Shown piece by piece: positions 21,538-32,853 of a stretch of DNA of 64,000 nucleotides (positions are counted from its first letter, which is position 1; each line of letters begins with the position of its first letter). The translations under genes were made by a program, and so were the position numbers. This DNA is from Gyromitra esculenta (taxonomy: Eukaryota; Ascomycota; Pezizomycetes; Pezizales; Discinaceae). The notes beneath the pieces were generated by a model, which was not told the origin of the DNA, did no database searches, and saw only the letters and a program-made list of their open reading frames with translations. The DNA lies in NCBI GenBank assembly GCA_038503075.1, contig JBCAML010000007.1, positions 186,001-250,000 on the forward strand, read 5' to 3'.

Positions 21538-24500
21538 ATGTCGTCCAGCGAGCCCCAGCCGCGGCCTCGACGCTCCAGGAAGAGTATTGCTGTGATGCCG
21601 TCGAGCTCTGCCCTCACCACCGAAAGGGAAAACAACACCACAGCTGCCACTGTCCCAAAGGCGAGCAAGAAATCGAGGTCTAAATCACTTGGCCCAGGCG
21701 GATTGGACGCGCTGAATGCGGCGAGTGGACGAGGGCTGAAAGACGGAAGTGGTAACGGTCGCAGAGCTTCGGTATGTTGTTCCTCTTCCCTTCCACCTCT
21801 GCTTCGTCCTACCCCTCCCTCACTACCTGCCCACGACATATATCGCCAGTTTTGTCGAAATGCATAATATTTGTGCTTAACGGCTTGTAATTACTATTAC
21901 TATTACCATGCACACATGCTAACACCTCTCACAGCTCGCCCCCGCTCTTACTGTCAAATCGATTCTGAAACCCACCCTCCCCGTCTCACCGATCCAGCCC
22001 ATCCCCGCCCACCGCACCCGCAGCAACGCCCCCACCTTCACCGTCGCCCCCATGACGTCCAATCCACCCCCGCGCTCCTCGGCCGCATCCTCCTCCTCAA
22101 ACACACTCAACTTCAACCCCCCCCCACCAACCACCATCCCTGTCCGCACCGAAGAAGAGCAGCAGCGCCGCTCCGAGATCCTCGCAGCCCGCGCAGCCCG
22201 CCGGCAATCACTCGGCAACCGTCGCGTCTCCTTCGCCCCAGAAGCAACCCTGCACACCTGGGACGTAGTCGAATACTACCGCGGCGACGCCTCCAGCACT
22301 CCAGGCAGCAACTCAACCGGCCGTCTCTCAACCATCGAAGCCACACCAACAACTTCCACCGCTGCACCGCAGAGCCCACGGTTGCCGAATCCGGATCCGA
22401 CAGATACGTTTGCACCCGTTACTCCCGGCCGGGAAGTCGGTTTTGGGAGCCCTGCCACCACGGATGCGGGGTTCTCGTCTCCGTTCTCATCGAGTCCTGC
22501 AACAGACGCGGCGGGGAGCCCGTTTGCTATGGGGGGGAGTGATAGCGACAGTATGGAGTCTGACTCGGACGACGAGGGTGCGCCGGGGGATCGCACGTTT
22601 ATGACGAATGCGGGGGATACGACGATGGGGGATGTGACGATGGATATGGATGTGACTTCAGAAGACGTTACAGGCGGGTTCGGAGCGTTCGGTAAAAGGA
22701 CTGCGTGGAAGCTCGAGGGTGCAACAGAGGTAGTCGATGAAGAAGAGGAGGCAAAGACAGACAATGAAGAGGGCGGTGAGATGACAATGGAGATGACGAA
22801 AGCCGTTGGCGGGCTACTCCCTCCTGCACCTATCTCGTATCCTACTCTCCCAGACCCTGCTTCGGACAACGCGGATGAAGGGGGCGAAATGACAATGGAG
22901 ATGACACGAGCCATCGGCGGTCTCCTCCCTTCTTCTGCCACCCCTATGTTTACTGCTCCCGTCGAGGACAGCGCAGATATGACGATGGATATGGACATGA
23001 CACGTCCTGTTGGCGGAATCCTATCTACTGCCGCATCCCTGCTCGAACGTGCAAAACGTAAATCTTTGGGCTTCCTTGCGCCCCAAAACGATGAGGATGA
23101 TACAGATCAAATGGATATGACGGTTGCTGTCGGTGGTATACTGGCGAAACCCCCACCCCCACCATCAGAGTCAGATGTTGCGTCTTCGCCGATGCAAGAC
23201 ATGACGATGCAGGACATGACGATGGATATGGACTTTACTCGGCCTGTCGGCGGGATACTGTCGGCGCCGTCTGCGAGGTTTGCGTCTAGCCCTGCGCAGA
23301 GCGAGGCGGAGAATGAGGAGATGACGATGGAGTTTACGAGCGTGCTTGGTGGGATTATTGGGCGTGCGCAGGACGAGGTGACTGAGAAACCGAAGCGGAG
23401 GAGCAGTCTTGCAGGGAATGGAGGTGGCGGACGCTTAATGAGCGCTGAGGCATGGCAGCGGGAACAAGATGCGCAGCGGGGCGAGAAGGAGGACGAGGAC
23501 GAGGATGAGGATGAGGAAGAAGGGGAGATGGATATGACTGTTGCTGTCGGAGGGATATTGTCTGCACCAGTTCAACAGGCGATCCCGAGGGAAGAGGTAC
23601 ATGGTGATTCTACAGATGAAGAAGATGTGGATATGGATGGTGTTACTATGGATATTACTACTGCCATTGGAAGCATTCTTCCGTCTTCTCACTCTGCTTC
23701 TGCTGCCGGTTCTGCAGCTGGCTCGGCGAGTAAGTTGCCGCAAGTCGCTGAATGGGAGTCGGAGCCAACGCCGGAGCAGAAGGTGGGTACCCCCACGCCG
23801 GTTAAGAGGCGTTCTAGCAGCCGGCGGAGTAGCACTGCGACAAACAGTGAGCTGAGGGTTACGAGGAGGAGCAGCGCCGCGACAAGGAGGAGTTTGGAGA
23901 TGCAGCAACAGCAACAGCAGAGCCCTCCGCCGGTGTTGGATGCTGCTCCGGTTTCAGAGACTGTAACCCCTAAGCCCGCGACTCCTAAAAGTGCAACACC
24001 AGTGCAGAAGGTACAGACGCCGAAACAGAAAACTACGCCAGAGAGTCAGACAAAGAAGCAGACAAAGAAGCAGAAATCAGAAACTCCGAAAAGTGCGCCG
24101 AAAGCTGAGATCCCGAAACCAATGTTTGTCTTTGCAACTCCCCAGAAGAAGACCACAACCCCATTGTATCCAAAGACACCGCCAGAGCAGGTTACGCCAG
24201 TCGTCAAGCCGAAAACACCCAGCAAGCATACACCCGCTATCGAGACTCCACTGCGCCTTGTAACTCCCGTGAATCACGGGTTCTCACTCAGCGCCAAGAA
24301 AGCCATCGGCTTCCCGACCTCCCCATCGCCATTCCGACAAGCCGGGACTCCCGGCACCCCAAGCACGCGTGGCATTGGTATCGATAAGCCTGGACTTGGC
24401 TCTCCCCGAGTAGCCGCGAAGCTCTCGAGCAGGAAATCAATTGGCGAGACAACGCTTCCATTCTCCCCCGTCGCAGTCCCGCGGGACCTTCTACGTGCTT

Positions 24501-26410
24501 CCCAAGAAGACGACGCTGCCGACCGCGAAGACGAGCGTCGTGAGAAAGAAAAGGAGATGGAGCGCCGCAAGAATCTCGACCTGCGAAGCCGCATCGAGCT
24601 CCTAACTCCACGCAAAGCCAGCCGGAAGAGTCTTGCCTACGGCGCACTTTTGCAGGGCCAAGGCAAACGCGAGAGAGAGGACGATATGGGTACGTTTCTT
24701 GGTGGAGGAAAGCGACGGAAGAGTCTGGAGTATGGTCTTACAGCCCAATCCCCCGCGAGAGTCCTGCGGAGCATGGATTTGGAACGAGCGCCTACTCTGC
24801 CTTCGCCGAAGAAACAGACGCCGAAGAAGAAAGTCGTTATTGCACCGGTCGAGGCTAGCAGCCCAATGGCGCCACCACCGAAGCCGGAGCCAGAGGTCCA
24901 GGAGCAGAGTGAGGAGTCGTTTGAACAAGAGGAGGAAGAGCCGAAACTCACGCTGCAGCAGTTCTTATCTATGACGAGTATTTCCTTCCTTGATGGTCTC
25001 ACGACTACGAAGCGCAGACACACAGGGTTTCCTGGACTCGAGCTCCGTCGTGGTCGCCGCTACACAGACTCTGAAGATGAGCAAGAGGCTTCATTGGCCG
25101 ACTGTGTTATCGCCGGTGCATGCACTGTTCCAATGCTTGATTTATTCCAGCACTCGTGCCGCGAACTGAAAAAATACATCAAGGAGGGCCGCGAGGTCGT
25201 TAAAGAGATCGAAGCCGACACCCTCGAAGAAAATCCGCTACTATTTAGAGAATACATTGACGCCCCTCCGGACGTTAAGGTGATCATGGATACCCAGTTC
25301 AAGAACGTCAAGACCCACTCACGCTTCCTCGCGAAGGGGATCTGGTACGAGTGGCGCATGAAGCTGCTGGAGGGGGTTCGCACTGCACTGGAAGATAATC
25401 TGCAGAGTATGAAAGCAGACGAAGCGGCGATTGAGGAAGGGAAGAAAGCGGCGGAGAGCGTGTTACCGGCGATGAAGGAAAGATTTGAAAATGCGAAGAA
25501 GACGGCGGCGAGGATGGAGGAAGTCAAAAAACGGATTGAGAGAGATGATAAAAAGCAGCTCGGCGAGGCACGGGAGCGCCTCAAAACCGTTCAGCAGCGG
25601 ATTGAAGAGGCGAAGAAGAAGCTTGAGAAACGGCGGAAGGAAGTGAAGGAGGTGGATGCAAATATCGAGAGCCAGGAGAAGAAGAAGGCGATGCTGAAGG
25701 AGTGTATCGAAGAGGCCGAACGCGTCAAGGAGATGAACCGCGGCTGGAGCGAAGACGAGGTTGCTTCCTGGAGGAGTAAAGTTGTCTCACTCGAGCAAAA
25801 GTTCGGATGGTCGATCAGCGCCGTTCACGGCACCTCTGTCGAACTCGTCTTCCTAAAGCAGCTCCGTGTCATATGGGATGCTACAAGTGCTGAGCATACC
25901 AGAGTGGAGTACATGGCTCCAGTCACTGCCAAGCCCTCCGACCCTATCCCACTCCCGAACGACGAACACGACTTCTTCATCGCCCGTCTTAACGCCCGTC
26001 TGAGCGACACCGCGATCAAGCGCACACTCAAGCAGACTCTTTCCGAAATCGATGTCTTTTGGCGCCGCTGCCTATCTACGGCTGACGAGATCCGGAAAGT
26101 CCGCCGCATGTACCCTGTTGCACTCATACTCCACAATCAGGACGACCTCAAAGTCGCGATTAAGGTTCTTGTGCCCGAGATCCGCTCAAAGGTGGTAATC
26201 GAGGTGGTAGTCGATAAAGATATGGCTGTCAAAGGGGGCGCAAAAGTGCTCTATGGAGGCGTGAACGAAGCCGTCGTAGACGAATTCGTCGGGAACGAAT
26301 TAAAAGGCGAGGGTAAAGCAGGGGTATGGAGAAGTGTAGTTGAGAACGTAGTCGAGAGGTGTTTGGAAGGGAAGAGGAGAGGTGGTGTGGGCGTTCCTAC
26401 GAAAGCTTAG
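21538..26410 (+). CDS. SPC7: Spc7/KNL1 outer kinetochore scaffold
   Basis: Two exons, 21538-21771 and 21935-26410 (1569 aa). The N-terminus has both PP1 docking motifs: SILK (about residues 87-90, right after the intron) and RVSF (175-178). Residues about 300-660 hold a MELT-like array in which each unit reads M-D/E-M-T followed by VGGIL or IGGLL; in KNL1 proteins Mps1-phosphorylated MELT repeats recruit Bub1-Bub3. A basic, TP/SP-rich linker follows (about 660-1000). The Spc7 domain starts near residue 1080 (TLQQFLSMTSISFLDG) and continues through a long coiled coil rich in Lys/Glu to a C-terminal RWD-like region that binds Mis12. Family: KMN network. Nothing looks broken. Confidence 0.95.
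22600..23680 (+). repeat. MELT-like repeat array within SPC7
   Basis: At least eight protein repeats of the form [ED]MTM[ED][MF]T-x2-[VIL]GG[IL][LI], spaced 35-60 residues apart by acidic and Ser/Pro-rich linkers. The fungal version carries a downstream VGGIL/IGGLL block. DNA identity between units is low, so the array is old and under protein-level selection rather than freshly duplicated. Confidence 0.85.
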
Positions 26411-26975
26411 TTATTATTATTACTATTATTGTTTTGTTTTGTTTTTGTACGAGGGCGTGTTGTTTGAATAGAGCGGTGATATGGGCGGGTGGGTGTTTTT
26501 TCTTCCTTTCCTTTGGATTATGATTGGTGCTCATGGCTTGTTCTGTTCTTTTCCTTCTCTTTGATATCATTTTTGTTCTTGTGTTGTTAGGTTTGGGTTA
26601 ATGAATTGTTACGATAAGGCGGGTGTATGAGTTGTTGTTATTTAACTCTTCTGGCTGTAGTTTTTCTTAATCTCTTTACCAAATCTCCCGCTGGAATAGT
26701 GATATTTCATGATCTAGATATAAAATCTCTAGACTTCGTTCTAAAAACTTCAGAGATCCAAAATCACCTCTACTGTTCACATAGTAGAAATAAAATCTGA
26801 GCATTGGGACCAATAGTTTTGATATATACCAGTTATATAGTAACAATAATCCATATAACACCAAGTCTAGATCCGCTCCTCTTCCACCCCTTTAAAGGGG
26901 TGGCAAAAGATATCCCCACGAAGTCTCTAGCCTTCTTTGGCCGCAACTCTCGGAGAACAAAAGGACATCTTGATG
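26411..26975. other. SPC7 3' region to tRNA
   Basis: T-rich DNA after the SPC7 stop (TTATTATTATTACTATTATT at once after it), probably its 3' UTR and terminator. No gene seen. Confidence 0.5.
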
Positions 26976-27052
26976 TGCTCTGACTCGGAGTTGAACCGAG
27001 GATCTCAGCATTCCATACTAGTGCTGCGCCTTACCAACTTGGCCACCAGAGC
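26976..27052 (-). tRNA. tRNA-Thr (AGT) with four extra bases in the anticodon loop
   Basis: A full cloverleaf fits on the minus strand. Acceptor GCTCTGG pairs TCAGAGC with one G-U and discriminator A; the D arm GCCAAGTTGGTAAGGC and A box TGGCCAAGTTGG are canonical; the anticodon stem is CAGCA/TGCTG; the variable loop is AGATC; the T arm is CTCGG-TTCAACT-CCGAG with an intact B box. The anticodon loop reads CTAGTATGGAA, 11 nt rather than 7. Removing TGGA leaves CTAGTAA, the standard tRNA-Thr(AGT) loop, and places the extra bases exactly between positions 37 and 38, where tRNA introns sit. A pol III terminator TTTT lies about 12 nt downstream. Either a minimal intron or a decayed copy. Confidence 0.85.
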
Positions 27053-28388
27053 AGTTGATAGTTGACAAGGATTAGTTGTTGCGTAGGAGAATCTAGTCGT
27101 TTAGATGAGAGATATTCATAACCAGCTAGACTTCATTTGGTTTGTCTTAGGACTAGAGTTGCTAGACTAGGTTCTGTAAAACCTAAAGCTTAATTTTCTT
27201 GGCTATGGTTTTTTTCGTTTAAGGTTGCTCGTTTGACGCACATGTCGTCTCGGTTGTTATCTTAATCGTCGTTTTGGTCCTACTCTCTTCAAAGTGTTAG
27301 TTCTAACAGGTGACCACTCGAATCATGGTCTTGGAGCACGAATTCCAGAGCTGATTGGCAATGCTGGTCTTTGATATTAGGGTCAGATCTGCTTTCAGGT
27401 AGAGCCCTAACCGCCATTTCAAGCCCACTATATAATGCGATATGGAGCGCTATCTCTTGATCCTTAGCTCTGCTATCTATATTAACCGCTCTAGCTAATA
27501 GTAGCTTGAGTGTATCCTCCATGATGGCTGTTGATAGGAGCATTGTGGGATCTCTGTTTAAAGTTAACAAGGAGTAAAAATAGTAAGCTTGGATAGTTGA
27601 TCCCTTAAGTAAATCCACTGCTACCAGCAGACACATCTTAATATTTCTCTAGGGGCTCTCTCATGCCAGTCCTAGTGCAGAAACGTCAGTACCCTAGGTA
27701 TCAATCACTCTTATCAGCCTTAGTTGTTGTGAAATCGAGGATGATCTTTTCATAGCTCAGCCTGAATCTGACCCCCTATGAGGTGAAATGTCTTGAGACT
27801 ATTCCCTGAGGGCTCTTGGACGATTTGTGATCAAAGGATTGAATATTACTACTAGCGGGGCCCTGGTTCTTATCTTAGTCATAGTTAGCAGGAGTTATCA
27901 TCTGAAATAGAGGATGAGAATTCTTAAGGTGAATCATAAGTGTGCCTGTGAAACGCAACATTGATAGACTAAGCGGTTGAAGAAAGGAGTAAAGCATATA
28001 AAGTGTGTTAATGTTAATAGCGCAGGGGGGGACGTATGAATCCGGTTTAAGGGCGCAAACAAAACCGGGGAGTCTCCAAAATTAAATCCCAGGCGTTTTA
28101 TCGATGGAGGGGTTGTTGAAGGCTGGTTAGTGGATAAAAGGGAAGGGAAGGAAGGAGAGGTGAAAGTATGCCGTCGCGTTCCGCTAAGGCGGTTACACCA
28201 CGATAAGCTTTTTGAAACCCCCTTGACAAGGGTTCGATGATGTCACGTTGCGTACGCGTACCAGATACGGGAACCGAGACACTTCAGACACAGCCCCATA
28301 ACTTCAATCAGATTCCCAAAATCTATAACTCACCCCATTGTTCTCTCCCCTTTAGCCTTTGAGAAATATCCAAAAAAATTCGACAGAC
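27053..28388. other. Intergenic region with an ankyrin relic
   Basis: Apart from the ankyrin-like fragment listed separately, no gene is visible. A 27771-27840 stretch weakly resembles 45720-45790. The last 200 bp before 28389 should contain the UPF0590 promoter, including TGATGTCACG at about 28238-28247, which resembles a CRE/ATF half-palindrome. Confidence 0.35.
27289..27636 (-). pseudogene. Ankyrin-repeat protein fragment
   Basis: A 115-codon frame with two recognisable ankyrin units: TLKLLLARAVNIDSRAKDQE followed by IALHIALYSGLEMAVRAL, then DPNIKDQHCQSALEFVLQDH. The usual TPLHIA is degraded to IALHIA and no neighbouring units remain, so it is probably the relic of a longer ankyrin protein, perhaps a NACHT-ankyrin type gene; that larger identity is inference. 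Flanking DNA gives no further domains. Confidence 0.45.
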
Positions 28389-29347
28389 ATGTCCCACGAA
28401 AATTACAGACTCAAGGTTACCGCCGGACCAAGCTATGATACATCTACACACTCACCAGTCGCAGTTAATACTTCTACACCTTTAGTTATAAAAACCCGTT
28501 TGTCCCCTTCCTTCCTCCATAGCAGCTCACTAACTTACCCTCTACAGCAAATGCAACCACAATCCTCCATACTCGTCTCCAATCTTTTCGTTCCACTAGC
28601 AAGAATCCTCTTCCTTCAACACACCCCTACTTCACCCACTCAAACCATTCTTCTGATCTCTACTCCTTCCAACTCCAATTCAAGCCTACCTCAGAAACCC
28701 CCATTCCTGGGGACGCACTTGTCTTCGGTAACGACTTCTCGCGTCCAATTAGAAATAATCTTCCAACTGGATTCCGCATCTTCTGGAACCTCGCAAAATG
28801 GGTTGATCCAGGATTGGAGGGGGACGTATATGCCGACGAGCCATGGATCTACGGGCGCGTCTTATCAAGCATGAATGTAATCAAAGCCAAAGGCCCCGGA
28901 ACACCAGCACCCAGTGAGATCGGAACAGCAGAGGAAGAAAAGGTGGAAGAGACAGAGATAGAGCCAGAGCTGGTGGAAGACGGAAACGAACCAATGCGTG
29001 AAGACACAATTGCACTTTCAACACCTACGCTACCTATCCCGCCTACAGCAGCAGGGAGGCAAAAGTTCTTCCTAGATGATGTTAAAAAGAGGGAGGTTAG
29101 CTTCCAGAAGGGATATACGTATGGATTCGACTTTTTCGGCCCGTGGCTAGATTTTAATACGTTTACGATTAAACTGCCAGGATTTACGATAAGTTTGCTG
29201 AAGTATTGGGATGGACAGCCAGTCAGGTATGTGTTGAAGAACAGAGCGAGTGGGGAGGTTTACGCAGTGATCTTGTTGGAGTTTGTGGAAATTGGAAGTG
29301 AGGAAGAGACGGGACAAGAAGGAGTGGGAGCGAACGATGTTGATTAA
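28389..29347 (+). CDS. UPF0590 / DUF1769 family protein
   Basis: Two exons, 28389-28497 and 28548-29347 (302 aa), with a short GT-AG intron of 50 nt. The order of conserved blocks fits the fungal UPF0590 family: YRLKVTAGPSYD near the start, VFGNDFSRPIRNNLP, WVDPGLEGDVYADEPWIYG, then KGYTYGFDFFGPWLDFNTF, IKLPGFTISLLKYWDGQPVR and YVLKNRASGEVYAVILLEF. The family has no known biochemical role; members are cytoplasmic or lipid-associated in annotation only. Between the two halves is an acidic, poorly conserved insert (about residues 170-215). No signal peptide. Its 3' end converges on the coiled-coil gene. Confidence 0.9.
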
Positions 29348-29909
29348 TTAGATGTGCAAATATGGCTGGAGAATAATATAGATATTTTCAAATGCATTAG
29401 GTCAGGGATTTCTAGATATTATCTATGGTTAAAAGTTTGCAATACCAACAAACTTACAGGTAGCTTTCTGTTCTGGCCTTAGACAGCTTTTTCGATTGTC
29501 TCTTCATGTTTGTCTAAGAAGGGTCGTCTCTAATCAATAGAAGGACACCTGTTTAACGCAAATTTTTGAAGGCGTCTTCAGTAATTTCCTCGGCAAAACT
29601 ATTTCACTTTGAAATGGTACTTCCTGTTAACTCGAAAACACAGCCGTCCACGTGGTCACGATATATAGTTACTTGATCGGCTCCAACCACCTAAAGTTCA
29701 AATCAACTATGACATTCATTATTGACTCCTGCATGTGACCATCGCTTTCCAACACACTCTGGAGGTGCTACACTCTCTGAAGTTTTTTATCATCTTGGTA
29801 AATCTCTAAACGAAAGACCAAACATGGTATCCTGACCAGACACTCCCCCCGTTTACGTGTCTAATAAATAAATAAATAAACAAGACATCCCGCTTTCTAC
29901 TCTCCAAAA
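29348..29909. other. Convergent intergenic region
   Basis: Lies between the UPF0590 stop and the coiled-coil gene stop. AT-rich with a TAAA tetranucleotide run at 29864-29881. No gene or RNA seen; probably two 3' UTRs. Confidence 0.5.
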
Positions 29910-31797
29910 TCAATCTAATAGATCCTCGTCCAAAACATTCCCCAGGCGCATAACCACGACTGTTGCTTTACGTACAACAACTGGATCTTTCCTCACCAAT
30001 TGTCCCGAATCATCAAACTTATACCGCAACAACATCGGAAAAATCAGCTTATGAACAACAGCCCTCCCACCCTGCTCCTTTGCATCATCGTCATCGAGTA
30101 TTCCTGATATGTCTTCCATTAACTCAGGATCGTAGGAGCCCCCTAGCCGTAAACCGTGCAGTTCAAAGACAGCGATCTCTCTATTTATTTCCCCTGCAAG
30201 CCTGGCTGCTTGTTCAACAAGAGCGAATAAAGCTTGGTCGCGATGCTCTGATTTACCCCCGGTCACTCTGATATCGAGGCAGCTTTTAAGATAATGTGTC
30301 ATACGCTCAAGGCCTCCGCGGTAGTATTCTTCGCACCGGCTATCGTTGTTGACCATATCAATCGTTTGTGCATGCCAACTTCGCCTTTCAAGATCTAGTT
30401 ATTTTGTTCAGTTACTCGCATTTCTCCTAAACCAGTGCAAATACGAAATAACTCACCGGTGCCTCCGATATGATTATAAATCGCCTGAAACCCATGGTTC
30501 ATCTGCACCACGTCCGGCATTCCAAACGGGAACCAGTAAAAAACATGTCGAAGTAGTTGATCGGCAACCACTGCCTGGATTTCTTTGAGCTTGACATCAA
30601 GCTCTAGATGCCCCCAATTTGTCCAGATGGTACAATTCAAGGAATCCTGTACTTCTTTGTTGAGATCGTGGAACTTCACGTCTGATGCGCCACGGAAATT
30701 TCGAAAAACCCACTGCTGAATAGCCCCCACCAGTTTGGTGAATTCAGCCTCGAAATAGTCATCATCTCTCGTGGTCGTATTTTTTCGGCTACCGGATTGA
30801 AAGATCGTATTCGTAAGTTCGGTGATATGGTGTTCCAAAGTCTTTTTAGAGTCTTCGTGGGTTTCCTTCAACTTCTTATACTGTGCCCGAAAATCTTGAA
30901 GCATTCTCTCGCTCTCTTTTTTCAGTTTCTCGTTCTGCTCCTTCAGATTCTCGTTCTGCCCCTCCAGCTTCACATTTTTTTCCCTCAACCTATCGTTTTG
31001 ATCCTTCAGTTTTCCGTCTTGAGCCTCCAGCTTCGCATTACTATCCCTCAACTTAAGATTGTGATCTGCCAACTTCGCATTCTGGCCCTTCAGTTTTTCA
31101 TTCTGGTCCTTCAGTTTTTCATTCTGATCCTTCAACTTCGCTTCATGCTCTCCTGACTTCTCATACCGTATCCGTAAATCGTCAATGGCTTTTTGAGTAT
31201 CGTCGTAATCCCGTTTCAAGTTCCCATATTGCTCTTGCAGCATTCGAAAATCCTCCATCTTCTCTTTATAAAGGTCGCGATATTCCTCTAAGTCTGGCAA
31301 TTTATTTGACAGCTCTTGAATCATGGTATCCCGTACATCCATGCTTGTTTCGAGCTTGTCCTCCTGTTTCAAGGTCAGCTACTTTATGATAAGATGGTTT
31401 CGTCGGGGTATCGTACCTTGGGGTCTTCAGCTTGTTTATCTTTATCGGAAATGTCGACCCCAGCTTCTGCCGCATGAAATTCATCTTGCTCTACAGGAGA
31501 CGAGATTTCACTCCAATCATCTTCCTTCCGCTTCGACCGCGTCCGTATCCCTTCTGCATCCCCCGAATGTCTTGCTTGAGTACTAGAAAAACTAGAAACC
31601 CTACTCGCGGTCCCTGTTGAGAGTGCTACTAAAGCAGGAGCTCGAATATCACCGAGAGACCCGGTTCTCAAGCTTTTTTGCTGTGTAGTCCTATATTTCG
31701 ATGAATGAGAATTCGACTGTTCGCTTGGACGACGACCTGTGCTCTGGTTTTTTGGTTCAGGCTTAGTATAAGAGTGGAATAATGAACCGAACCCCAT
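29910..31797 (-). CDS. Coiled-coil protein with Leu/Asn heptad ladder
   Basis: Three exons fit: 31417-31797, 30457-31363 and 29910-30394 (590 aa, all phases agree; introns 53 and 62 nt). Residues 1-127 are Ser/Arg/Glu-rich and disordered. Residues about 130-310 form a long coiled coil; within it (204-277) ten successive heptads read L-x-x-x-N-x-K (LKDQNEK, LKDQNEK, LKGQNAK and so on). The C-terminal 260 residues look globular: YFEAEFTKLVGAIQQWVFRN, then HVFYWFPFGMPDVV, YYRGGLERMTHYLKSCLD and a C-terminal VVVMRLGNVL. Many Pezizomycotina carry uncharacterised proteins with a coiled coil ahead of a similar Trp-containing domain, but I cannot name a Pfam family. It is divergent from the Hsp70-like gene, sharing about 1.06 kb of upstream DNA. 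Function unknown. Confidence 0.82.
30914..31135 (-). repeat. Heptad repeat segment of the coiled-coil gene
   Basis: Ten 21-nt units encode L-x-x-x-N-x-K heptads. Two adjacent units (LKDQNEK) are identical in protein. DNA is partly conserved between units (repeated CTTCAGTTT and TTCATTCTG on the plus strand), suggesting origin by tandem duplication of a 21-bp unit. Confidence 0.8.
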
Positions 31798-32853
31798 AGC
31801 GATTTATACCGTCCGTCACTAACTTCGAAAGGCTGGGATAATTTAGATCTAGGGATCGTTTAGTTCTCGCAGCGGGAGTTAATAGTATAAGGAAGGAACT
31901 TGAGTTAATGGCGGCGAACTCATGCCTTGTAGAGGTCTCTACCAAATTTCCCCGCCAAATATCAAATGCTATTTTAGCCCCCATTCTGCGACCTCTACGC
32001 ATGCAGTGTGCTTTTCCTACCTAGGGAGGCCTGGATACACGCCCGGCATTCGGACAAAGATCTGTCGATAGCCTGAACGCTTTTGGTTGGGCACATTCGT
32101 ATAAAATACTAATATCAAACAAGTACGTGGTCAAGCTAGGCTTGATGTTTCAGGCATCCCACTGTTGTGCGCATAGAAAATGGTTGATTTAAGCGGCTAT
32201 CGTACTGGAAACTCGCTGCCTTGTGCGACAACGCGGTAGACACTCAGTTTGGATTGGGTTATATTATCAAAATTATGACCGCAGGCCCTCTCTAAGCGGG
32301 GGTAGCTGAGAGAAATCATTTATGATATGAACTCTCAAGTTATTTATTCCATCCCCGGGTATGTAGGTCTGTGCTTCTGCATGAAAAACGCATACATAGA
32401 CGTAGTGATTGGTTAGATACATGTAATTGGATGCCTTAAACTTACAAACTCTTGTTATATCATGATCACAGCCTTGAAAGGCTTTTCTAGGCATACGAGG
32501 CTCCCCACATAATGCGGAGTAAACGATCAGGCAGCCGTGCTGCTTGGTTTAGTATGGCAATTGCGGAACAGGCGATCATATTACCAGAGCATCAGGAAAA
32601 TAAGCGCTTCGTCTCTAGGTCTTCAGGTTAGACTTGTTGTATTCTTAATAATCTTAGACCGGTGTTAAGATACGTACATAAGATATAGTTATAAATAAGC
32701 GTCTGGACCCCCGCACCGAATCCCAGGGCATTTTATATTGATACAAAACCTACCTCCACACTTTCAAACTTCAATCCCAGGACGGAATAAGCTGAAGTGG
32801 ATTAATCAAATCTTCGAAGCAATCTACAGAATACAAATCTTCAAAGCCTAAGC
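31798..32853. other. Divergent intergenic region between the coiled-coil and Hsp70-like genes
   Basis: 1056 bp containing both promoters. One TACATGTA site lies at 32418-32425. No open frame of note. No heat-shock element is asserted. Confidence 0.45.
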
